DNA of 64,000 nucleotides, from positions 605,924,709 through 605,988,708 of the forward strand of contig NC_081413.1 in NCBI RefSeq assembly GCF_030272615.1. The letters are read 5' to 3'. Source of the stretch: Cryptomeria japonica. Lineage: Eukaryota > Streptophyta > Pinopsida > Cupressales > Cupressaceae. The notes under the pieces were generated by a model. That model saw only the letters and a list, made by a program, of their open reading frames with translations, was not told the origin of the DNA and searched no databases. Positions within the stretch are counted from its first letter, which is position 1. Each line of letters begins with the position of its first letter. This document shows positions 55,439 to 64,000 of the stretch, piece after piece. Both the position numbers and the translations under genes were made by a program.

Positions 55439-55967
55439 TGTAAGAATTGGATATGGAGGTATCCACCCAAGATCTAGAGGTCAAATGGAAAGAAGAATAA
55501 CAAGAGATAAATAATATGAACAAGAATAAATTGTATTCCTATCAATGATGCAATACAAATGATCAACTAGATTGATTATTACATAGGAGACCCCTTGGCT
55601 ATATAACTAAGGTGAGAACATAGGAGTGCATATGATTATGAAAAGTGTCATAATATTATGACATGAGACAAAAAGTGACAACCTATCATGCCACCTAAAG
55701 TGGAATTGTAATCACATGATAACATTAATAAAGGTGGATCACCCACCAAAGGTGGAAAAGTGCAACCACGAAAGGTGGATATGATAATGTGATAAAAGCA
55801 CTAAAGGTGGAGACACTACATAAAGTGGAAATGATAACATGATAATGCCACCTAATGCAGATATGCTCCAACAAACTCCTATATGGTTCCCTAAGTAAGC
55901 TTAAGTGACATGTAATTATGACCTAAGTGGAGAATAACCAAGGTAAAACACCTTAATTACACCACCA
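55439..55967 (-). repeat. 5' LTR of the outer Copia element (uninterrupted)
   Basis: The plus strand starts TGTAAGAATTGG and ends ATTACACCACCA; 529 bp. A minus-strand TATA box (GTTATATAGC) lies near 55,598-55,607. It serves as the empty-site reference for the two insertions in the other LTR. It has a CTAAAGTGG/AAAGGTGGA word repeated about nine times between 55,690 and 55,860. Confidence 0.88.
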
Positions 55968-56400
55968 TATGTAATGACTAAATAAGGTGTGGTCTTAAGT
56001 CATTATGTGTCACAAAATAATTTTCAAGTAGATCCCCATAAAATTGAAGTAATTATAAATCTACTTATTCTAGAAAAAGAAAAAAAATGTGAAGATTTTT
56101 CTTGGCTATGTAGGGTATTAGAAGAGCTTTATCGACGATTTCAGTAAAAAAAGTAGCTCCTTTATTTATCTTGATCTCCAAGGATGCTAAATTTAATTAA
56201 ATAACATCATGTCAACAAGTCTTTTATCTCTTAAGAACTCCCTCACAATTACACTGGTGCTAAGAGCACCAAACTAGACCATTCCTTTTCATATTCATAT
56301 AGACGCCTCTTATTTTTCTATAGGGACCATGTTGGGACAAAAAGAAGGCACACTGGAGTATATTAATTATTGCATTATAAAAAACCTCTAAGAAAATCAA
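55968..56400 (+). pseudogene. gypsy RT thumb and RNase H start, fragment 2 of 3
   Basis: Reads GVVLSHYVS, VDPHKIEVI, FLGYVGY-like worn VGY-R, LYRRFQ/YRRFIDDFS, then PFHIHIDASYFSIGTMLGQK and GTLEYINYCIIKNL. The first RNase H Asp (HIDAS) is kept. It continues fragment 1 and breaks at the AATAT duplication. Confidence 0.8.
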
Positions 56401-56405
56401 AATAT

Positions 56406-57576
56406 TTGGGAAAATGGTGTTCATTAGCCTAAACATGAAAACTAAGAATCATTTCCAATCCTTACATTCATTGGAGAATGACCAATTAGGCCCAACTTTA
56501 GTCCCTTGGGAGATTTGGACATTGTGGTTGATTGTTCTTGTTTTGATTGATATCATTGGATATGAAATTATGCAAGAACTAGGTGAAATGTTAGGAAACT
56601 GACACGATTTAACATAAATAGAAAGATACAAAACATAAAGCCAACTCAAACTTGCACAAAGTTGGAAATGAGATCAAGATGCCCTACAGATCACTTCCTC
56701 CAAATTTCAGCCAAAAAGTGTTAGTCAACCAGTGTTTTTTGAATGTTAAAAGTTTGAAATTGTATGTCTTAATCTACAATCTGTAACTCTTAGTTGTCAT
56801 ATCTATAACTTGCATATAGAAAAGGTAAAAGTTTTGTTTTATATAAAGGCTTGTCTATGTCAAATCTTTGGTAGGAATTAACTTGCACTATAGCAATGAT
56901 GATTAGAAAAGAGAGATTACCCATGGTAGCACAAAGGCTGAAAACCTTAAGGAAATGTTGAATTGATAAATGATACCTTTTCTATGAATCGTCTTTCCTT
57001 GAAGGCTCATGAAAGTTTGATAGTGCTTAAGAGGAGTTAAGACATGCCTTCATTCATGGAGGAACACATAAACTTGATCATGATTGCTAACTTGAATTAT
57101 TGAATGCTTGACTTCAGATATATCATCTAATACCTTGAAGATGTTTTATTGCTTTTCTCAATTGGATTGATAGGAAATGAATGCTTATAGATATATAGAT
57201 ATTCAAATGAGGTGGTGGGAGTTGTATTTATACACAACTTCTCACATTTTACTTTTTACATTTAGATAAAGGCTGACATCGGGGAGCACTTTCCTTCTCT
57301 ACAATATTTAAGCATTAAGGAATCAAATTTGGGCCCATTTTGACTAGAACATGTCACTATATGTCATAGACCAGAAGGACTAGAGTGCTAGGTGACATAA
57401 TCCTAGCTTTTTTAACTAGAATCTAGGTCAATGATCTCAAGATTGTATTGGGCTTCCAAATTTGGTCATGAAATGAGCACAAATAGTTGTGAGTAGGGGC
57501 ATGAGTTAAAACCACCAAAGTGAGCCCAAAATGCTCAAGTGTGAAACTATATAAGGATACAATTTACAACAATACA
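56406..57576 (-). repeat. 3' LTR of the gag-only element
   Basis: The plus strand begins TTGGGAAAATGGTGTTC and ends TACAACAATACA. It matches 59,774-61,074 but is about 130 bp shorter through an internal deletion. A TATA box (TATAAATA on the minus strand) lies at 57,225-57,232. Confidence 0.85.
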
Positions 57577-57593
57577 TTTAGCCCCCACTTTAG
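57577..57593 (-). other. polypurine tract of the gag-only element
   Basis: Minus strand CTAAAGTGGGGGCTAAA directly before the LTR start TGTATTGTTG. Confidence 0.7.
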
Positions 57594-57834
57594 TGGGAGT
57601 ATGACCTTACATTCATACTCTTGGTAAAGTACATGATAGAATCAAAAGACTTTTACCAAGACATTAAAGAGAAAATATGACACCAAGCCCTGAGGACTTA
57701 GGATCTTATTAGCATAAAATAATAAGATAAAGGGAGCAACGTGATCAACACAGGTTACACATACACATGGAGCATGCAAGAACAAAGAAGGATATATCAT
57801 TTGGGTCTAGTAAGGGCTACTTACTAGGAAGTAT

Positions 57835-57837
<3 letters not shown>

Positions 57838-57886
<49 letters not shown>

Positions 57887-57965
57887 CAAATCAAAATCTC
57901 TTTTTGCTAACTTGCAAAGAGAGATTACAAATCAAAATCTCTTTTTGCTAAATAATTTTGCAAAA
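57838..57965. repeat. GA microsatellite and adjacent 40-bp duplication
   Basis: An uninterrupted (GA)n of about 46 bp (57,838-57,883), followed by two near-copies of a roughly 40-bp unit containing AAATCAAAATCTCTTTTTGC. Confidence 0.9.
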
Positions 57966-58239
57966 AAAGCATTTACAAAATGGGTGTTGCAACGTGCACA
58001 AAACACAAATATTATAAAACATAACCTATGTTTTCTAGGTAATCTAAAATATATAATTGCAAAATAAGTGTTGTGGTGTGCACCAAGCATACCATGGTGT
58101 GTAGTCAAAGAGTACAAACCAAACTTGTGGTGTGTGACAAAGTTTAATAGATATCAGAATGTATGTCCCCATGTTAAAGCAATTACATACACCTTACCAT
58201 GAGCAATTTCTTTCAGGTACCATACATGATTCAAAAGAC

Positions 58240-59494
58240 AAGCATGTTGCAATAGTGAAAAGCCCCCAAACATAGGAAAATCAAAGAAAATGGTCACAAG
58301 ACATAAAAAGAGCACATGAGGGGTCCGCACCAATTGATGAAAATTAACAATTAAATAATTAGGAAATGATCAAAACCATTCCAAGGCACTATCTTTCAAG
58401 GATCAAGGGAAGAGTTTACGAACGAGTTTGTCATCATAGAAGAAATCAATGCATAAAGTGGAAAAAAAATTCACTTCAGTCTGGGGGTCACCTTTTCCAT
58501 ATTTCTCAAACAACGAATCTCAATGTTTTGTGGAAATGAGGTTCAAAGGATCTCAATGGAAAGTGGGATACTTGTGATATATGTAGGTATAATAGGTTGA
58601 AATTGAGTTATGTTTGCTAATTATTGTTATAAGGATGAAATATTTTACAATAAGTGGTTTATGGTAGCTTCAATGAATGAACTAGATTGAGAAAATTTGG
58701 ACTATGATGGAGGATTTGAAGGTATAGTGCATGATAAGTAGGTGGAATATTATGGTAGGTGGGTTGAGGAGATGGTTGATGCATGTTTTGAGAAACAAAA
58801 TGGGAGATTGGTTGAAGGTGGAACATAAACATATTGGTTGATGGGATTCTCCCCACTACTTGCATTAATAATATTACCATTTTGTGCAACTGTAGCCATG
58901 ATGGAAGATGTGTATGTAGGAGTATTAGCTCTACATGTAGGAATATCCATGGATATCTCAACTTGGTTTGGAGGGATGGAAGGTCCAAGTACTTTTGTGT
59001 AACTAGCTAAATTCGTAGTGTTGTCATCCACTATGTGAGATATGCTACATAGAAATTTCACACCGTGTTCATCATCTTGAATCAACTTTCTAAAACCTTC
59101 AATCAATGGGACTGCCTCTCCATCCAAGTGCTCTTGACTCACAAATTATTGAATCTCTTCTAATCTCTTTTCAATCTTCCCTAATTGTTCATTAGACACT
59201 TGTGTTGAAGAGTCATCCTCATAATGAAAAGCATTATGGGTTCTTGACAATATTAGGCAAGATAGGTGTTAGATTAAGAGAGGAGATTTCACCCAATCTC
59301 CTTGTTGAGAACAAATCAACACACATCTCAAGCTCAATTCCTTTAGTATTTAAAACATGGGAAGCCATGAGTCTATAAGTTCTTCTCACATGGATATTGG
59401 ATTGAGAAAAATAGGTTATGAAACTCATACACAACCACAAGCTCCAACAACGCACAATTGCTCCTAGGAAATAGAGAAAGAAGGCTAAAGCCAA
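58240..59494 (-). pseudogene. gag remnant of the gag-only element
   Basis: Minus-strand pieces: LEMCVDLFSTRRLGEIS (near 59,300), then 59,142-58,750 with VPLIEGFRKLIQDDEHGVKFLCSISHIVDD split in the text as VPLIEGFRKL and FLCSISHIVDD, homologous to IEGLKRM and LCGISHIVDS of the gag at 11.1-12.8 kb. Around 58,500-58,380 a shifted frame reads KLFP-SLKDSALEWFDHF, the retrotransposon gag core. No zinc knuckle or protease follows. Confidence 0.65.
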
Positions 59495-59773
59495 AGGTAA
59501 TGGAATTGGTTTATGGTTTCAATTCCTTTTATACAATTGTGAATGAAAATACAAGCAAGTAAATGATATGCAATTATAGAAATAAAAAAATCAATTAACC
59601 ACCTATTCAAGCAATATGAGCTAGGAAAATGATGATTAATCAGTGAATGCAAGCACGCAAAAGGTTAATTTCAGAAATAATGTCAATAAACCTAAAAATG
59701 TTATGCAGTTAAACTATATTTGAACATCTAATTCAGAAATTATGAAAGAAATGTTAGGTTTAGCAAAATGAAA

Positions 59774-61074
59774 TGTTTGGGGAAATGATGTTCACTAGCC
59801 TAACACATGCAAACTAGGAATCATTTCCAATTCTTACATTCATTGGAGAACAACCAATTAGGCCTAACTTCAATCACTTAGAAGAGTTGAGTGTTATGGA
59901 TAATTATTCTCTTTTTTATTTATATGAATCTTGGACATGAAATGATGCAAGAAATAGGTGAAATGCTAGTAAATTGACAAGATTTAACATAAACAAAAAG
60001 ATACATAATAGAAAACCAACTCAAAAGCATAGATCTAGAAATGAGATACAAAGAGGAACCTATCATTGAAATATGGAGCTAAAAGTATTGGTCAAGTGTA
60101 TTAGGCACCTTAAACCTGAAGGTGTTTTTGTCAACTAAAACTTCAAATTCCAAATCAAGATGCCCCATAGGTCACTCCCTCCAAAATTCAGCCAAAAAGT
60201 ATCAATCATATGTGCAAATTGGCATAGACCAAAATAAAATGCATATTCAAAGTCTAAAATTGTTTGTCTCAATCTACAATCTTCAACTCTTAGGTGTTAG
60301 ATCTGTAACCCACACATAAAATAGGGGAAAAGTGTTGTTTTGTATAGGGGCTCACCTAAGTCAAACCCCGAATAGGAATTAACCTCCACTATAGCTATGA
60401 TGATTAGAAAAGAGAGCTTACCCCTACTATGGAAAAGGCTGAAAACCTTTAGGAAATGTTGAATTGACAAATGATACCTTTGTTATGAATCTTCTTGCCT
60501 TGAATCCTCATGAAAGGTTTATGTTGCTTGATAGGAGTTAATGGATACCTTCATTCATGGAGGAACACATAAACTTTATCATCATCACTAACTTGAATTC
60601 TTGAATGCTTGACTCCATATCTCTCCTCTAATGCCTTGAAGATGGTTGATTGCTTTGCTCAATCAGAGCGATAGGAATTGAATGCTTGTAGAGAGATAGG
60701 TGCTCAAATGAGGGAGTGGGATTTGTATTTATACAAAACTTCACATGTTTCATGTTGACATTTTGAAAAAGGCCGATGTCAGGGAGCACTTTCCCAATGT
60801 ACAATTTCCTGATCGTTAAGGAATCAATTTTAGGCTCATTTTAACTAGAACATGGTGCTAGACACCATAGACCAGGAGAACTTGGGCATTAGGCACCATA
60901 GTCTTGGCTTTTGGAGCCAAAATCTAGGTCAATAAGCTAAGGATTGTGTTGAACTTCTATATTTGGCCATTGAATAAGCACAATTAGTCATGAATTAGGG
61001 CCATGAGAGAAAGCCACCAAAGTGAGCCCAAAATGGGTGTGGAATTGTATAAGGATACAATTTATGACACTACA
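59774..61074 (-). repeat. 5' LTR of the gag-only element
   Basis: The plus strand begins TGTTTGGGGAAATGATG and ends ATGACACTACA. TATAAATA (minus) lies at 60,726-60,733, about 340 nt from the start. The 65-codon plus-strand stretch at 60,122 is accidental. Confidence 0.85.
60726..60733 (-). promoter_or_regulatory. LTR TATA box
   Basis: Minus-strand TATAAATA at the same relative place as in the partner LTR and in the LTR at 13,840-15,032. Confidence 0.5.
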
Positions 61075-61079
61075 AATAT

Positions 61080-62640
61080 GAGCTTAATTACATAGTCACT
61101 AAAAAGAGTTGTAATTTATGCTATCAAATTGTTTTATAATATATTATATATTACCTAGTATTTGTCTATATTGAAAATGCAAAGTCTATTAAGTATTTAA
61201 TGAATAAACAACTAATTAGTGGTCAACTAGTTAGATGGTTATTATTACTACAAGAATTTTGACATCACCATTGTGGACAAGCCTGGCAAGGCAAATATGG
61301 TTACTAACTTTATTTTTAGATCAACCCTTTATGCAAATGATTCAATTACAAATTACTCTTTTTCAAATGAGGACTTATTTGCATTAGCTATGTAGAGCAC
61401 CCTAGTATGTAGACACAACAAACTATTTGGTTGTAGAGAGAATACCTCCACATCTCTTACTAATAAAATGATTCAATCTAGTCAAGAGAATTCTCCTTTA
61501 CTCATGGATAGTCATTTATCTTTTCTATACAAGACCTAATCATGTGATGCAGGAGTGTATCCATGAAGATGAATTTTTTGACATTCTATGTGTCTACCAT
61601 GACAAGCCTTGTGTAGGGAAATTTATCACCAAATGAAAACACTTACACTTTCAAAAACCATCTATTATTTACCAACATTACGCAAAAGATGTATTCCAAT
61701 ACACAAGGATATGTGATCGATGTCAATGAATGTTTTACTAAACCAAAGGTGATTAGATACCCCTATAGCCATAGTTGGTGTTGGCACCTATTAACAAATG
61801 AGATATCAAATTAATTGGCCCAATTGATACTCCTTACAATCAAAAGTAATATATACCGGTTTGTACAAATCACTTAACAAAGTGGATTGAAGTTACAACC
61901 CTACAATATGCAAGAGATGGTATGGTGAAAAGATTTTTGTATGAAGAGATTTTCACATGCTATGGGGTGCCCAAAGAGATTGTCACTGATCAAGGGCCAT
62001 AATTTACATTTGAATTGATTGCATCTCTAATTAAAGAATATGAAGTCAAACACAAGAAATCTAGCCCTTATGATCCATAGTCTAATGGTTATGTGGAAGT
62101 TACAAACAAGAAAATAGAAGCAATGTTGACAAACACTAAAGCATTGCAACACAAGGACTACATAGCTTGTTTACCTAAAGCATTTTGAGCATACTGAACT
62201 ACATGGAAGCCAACAAACATGGTTTACATCCTATGAGTTGGTCTATGGAAAAAAGGTTGTACTTCAATTGAGTTTGAATACAAGACTTTTAGAGTTCAAC
62301 TTGTGATAGACCTCTGTGTAGCACAACATGAGTTAATCATGCTAGTTAATTTATTGGATGAATAAAGAAAGAAAGTAGTTCTCCACACAAATATTATATA
62401 GAAATAGCAGATAAATGACAAGACCAACTTATCAAAATCATAAAAATTCAAGAAGGTGATTGAGTATTATTATATGATTCTCAATATAAGGAACATAAAG
62501 GGAAGTGACAAACTAAGTGGATGGTCCCTATGAGATTGAGGATTTTTATCCAAATGGAGCCATAAAATTAACCACTATTCACCCAATTCATTTTTTCTCA
62601 ATGATCAACAAACACCAATTTAAATTATACAGATAAAAAA
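61080..62640 (+). pseudogene. gypsy RNase H end, integrase and C-terminus, fragment 3 of 3
   Basis: Resumes with ELNYIVTKK (relatives ELNYTVTKKE), then KYLMNKQLISGQLVRWLLLLQEF, IVDKPGKANMVTNF, matching the first gypsy element. Integrase zinc region: VYHDKPCVGKFITK, CDRCQ. Core: IGPIDTPYN, TKWIEVTTLQYARDGMVK, GVPKEIVTDQGP-FTFE and SNGYVEVTNKKIEA keep D, D, E positions or close equivalents. C-terminus: EGDW-LLYDSQY-like and GPYEIEDFYPNG in shifted frames. Stops and frameshifts are dense, more than in the 1-3.9 kb copy, so it is older. Confidence 0.85.
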
Positions 62641-62875
62641 ACCTTTTTGTAGTAGTTAATACATAGTAGTGACTAAAGTCCTATAACTACACTATGTATG
62701 CAACCATTGATGAGTTTTCAACATGTAACACTAGAAGTTGAACTCACATGCTCATTCATTAATACCTCATAAGTATGATTTCTCTCCTTATAAAATTCAA
62801 CAATGAAAACCCTTGAGCACAATTGAATAAAATTGTAATATGCCATAGGCACCCTAGAAATAGTCTCAATAGTTA

Positions 62876-63021
62876 CAAGTTGTAGTTAGTACCCACAACT
62901 TCTAACAAAGGGACCTATTGTAGTTGCACCCACAATCACTATTAGAGGGACCTATAGCAACTACACCTACAACCACTATCAAAGGGACTTGTAGCATCTA
63001 CACTCACAATCACTATTAATA
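62876..63021 (+). repeat. 37-bp tandem repeat behind gypsy pol
   Basis: Three full units (62,911-62,947; 62,948-62,984; 62,985-63,021) and a partial one before them, with the pattern GGACCTATAG-AACTACACC-ACAACCACTAT. The period is not a multiple of three. Confidence 0.85.
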
Positions 63022-63870
63022 CAAATATTGTCCAACACTCCCTATTGAAAACTCACCTACAATCTCTCTCCACAAGACCTATATAATGTTTTTACTAAAC
63101 AACACAACTCTCATCCATCATATTCACCCAAGATGTCGTCAATATCCATTTCTTTCATCCACCAGCATGCTTCGTCAACAATGAAGAAACACCACCTTTC
63201 ATTCATTGGTTCATGGAACTGTACTTTGTGACACAACAATCTATAACACATTGTGCATGGCAATCATGCACTATCCAGACTCATTTTATTTTCTCAATCC
63301 TAATGATTTTTTTGAACTTGGATAGTATTTGAATACACTGCCATGATGTGCAATTTGAAAGAAGTGCTTTACTTAACTCATAATGCTTGGTAATGAAGAG
63401 AAACATGAACCCAAATTAAAAATAATCAAATTTAAAGATTCAATATTCAAATTCATGACCATGAAAATTATCTACATCAATTCCACATCTTTGGATATAA
63501 AAAGTGATGAACCACTAGATCACAAATCCAAATCTTAGAGATGAGTGATGATTAAGACATGCTAGACTAAAGTTATATACCAACTTATGTACAAAATCTG
63601 TCATCTTACACATTATACAAGATATGATATTCTACAAGTGGCAATAATAAACAAAAGATGCTTTTAAATCTTAACTATTTGAATTTTTTTTTAACATTAA
63701 CATTTTAAATCACTCTAAAATATATCATTTAGAAAGACAAAGAAAAGATCGAACAAATGGCATAAGGGTTTTTAATTCATCTCAAGTAGGTCCTGAGATT
63801 GATTGTTTATCCCTGCCTGGATTAACTTAGTGGCTACTTGTTTGGGTGCAACCACGAAAATGGCTATCCA

Positions 63871-63950
63871 GCCTCTAGGATGCACTAATGCATAAGTTAT
63901 CCTCATACACCATAACTTAAGATAAGTTATGCACTGGTGCACCTTAGGGG
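63871..63950. repeat. imperfect inverted repeat, about 30-bp arms
   Basis: Arms at 63,871-63,901 and 63,921-63,950 pair through GGATGCACTAATGCATAAG and its counterpart CTTATGCACTGGTGCACC-like sequence, with a 19-bp loop that itself contains ATAACTTA. It could be the end of a small transposon continuing past the window. Confidence 0.6.
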
Positions 63951-64000
63951 TTGGGGGTAGATCTATTTGATGTTGTTAATGATCCAAATGCATAAGTCAG

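Larger units (their letters stand above)
35467..55967 (-). mobile_element. non-autonomous Copia-type LTR element, minus strand, with three nested insertions
   Basis: The right LTR (55,439-55,967) is followed on the minus strand by a primer-binding site, leader, gag with zinc knuckle, and protease with pre-integrase region, then a polypurine tract and the left LTR. The left LTR is broken by a solo LTR and a CACTA transposon, and the internal part by a complete Copia element. With these removed the element is about 4.3 kb with LTRs of about 520-530 bp. No integrase core or RT is found. A candidate 5-bp duplication CCATA lies at 35,467-35,471 and 55,963-55,967; it conflicts slightly with the best LTR ends, so boundaries are within about five bases. 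Confidence 0.75.
56401..61079 (-). mobile_element. non-autonomous gag-only LTR element (TR-GAG type), minus strand
   Basis: AATAT flanks it (56,401-56,405 and 61,075-61,079). LTRs are at 56,406-57,576 and 59,774-61,074; the 2.2 kb interior has only gag remnants, a polypurine tract and a GA repeat. No pol motif exists. It interrupts the RNase H of the old gypsy element, whose reading resumes on both sides. Confidence 0.8.
34915..64000 (+). mobile_element. decayed Ty3/gypsy element split into three pieces by later insertions
   Basis: Three plus-strand fragments join in the right order: RT (34,915-35,466), RT thumb and RNase H start (55,968-56,400), and RNase H end, integrase and C-terminus (about 61,080-62,640). 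They align with the first gypsy element at 1-3,856 over nearly its whole pol. The gaps hold a 20.5 kb nest and a 4.7 kb gag-only element. This is the oldest visible layer of the right half. Its right end is unknown, so the window end is used. Confidence 0.75.
62641..64000. other. region after gypsy pol, no gene recognised
   Basis: In the first gypsy element this position holds the repetitive tail and the extra ORF. Here a 37-bp tandem repeat is found but no trace of the extra ORF. The remainder is AT-rich; a short inverted repeat lies near the end. Confidence 0.45.

Noticed and set aside
56414-56649. Two short ORFs on opposite strands
   Set aside because: Inside the 3' LTR of the gag-only element and not kept open in the partner LTR.
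1-64000. Intact host protein-coding gene, tRNA or rRNA gene
   Set aside because: Every extended coding signal was traced to a transposable element or to the captured DRM fragments; no cloverleaf or rRNA sequence was recognised by eye. A covariance-model search would be needed to exclude small RNAs.

Overview
This window looks like intergenic DNA from the nuclear genome of a seed plant with a large, repeat-rich genome, probably a gymnosperm (the group is inferred from element types and cannot be proven here). It is AT-rich. I see no intact host gene, no tRNA or rRNA gene and no CRISPR array. Nearly everything is decayed transposable elements inserted into one another, with reading frames broken by stops and frameshifts.

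Left third (1-28.6 kb). Positions 1-5.9 kb hold a plus-strand Ty3/gypsy element of Tat/Athila type, cut by the window edge: protease, reverse transcriptase (RT), RNase H, integrase, a tail with a 7-residue tandem repeat, then an extra ORF. From about 6 to 11.08 kb lies a plus-strand element with an unknown ORF and a TGTTGG-type LTR. At 11.08-15.03 kb is a minus-strand gypsy LTR plus gag. A 4.9 kb element with an unknown ORF (15,062-19,990) split the RT gene of another minus-strand gypsy element (20.0-28.6 kb). That element's presumed LTR carries a regular array of 17 palindromes upstream of a TATA box.

Middle and right (28.6-64 kb) form a layered nest. A minus-strand element with an unknown ORF (29.5-34.9 kb) has an LTR full of a second, unrelated palindrome family. 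It abuts a decayed plus-strand gypsy pol gene that is now in three pieces (34,915-35,466; 55,968-56,400; about 61,080-62,640). The first gap was opened by a non-autonomous minus-strand Copia element (35,467-55,967), which was itself hit three times: by a solo LTR (35,734-36,660), by a CACTA DNA transposon (36,860-45,712) and by a complete minus-strand Copia element (46,204-52,630). The second gap is a non-autonomous gag-only gypsy-type element (about 56,406-61,074). Several junctions are supported by target-site duplications, and two by the empty site in the sister LTR at 55.4-56.0 kb.

The most notable content is inside the CACTA element. A 2.45 kb inverted repeat (37,193-39,645) has arms that each carry a captured fragment of a DRM-type de novo DNA methyltransferase gene, head to head. 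If transcribed, it would fold into a long hairpin able to yield small RNAs against a central enzyme of RNA-directed DNA methylation, the pathway that silences transposons. That function is inference; the inverted repeat and the DRM similarity are read directly from the sequence.
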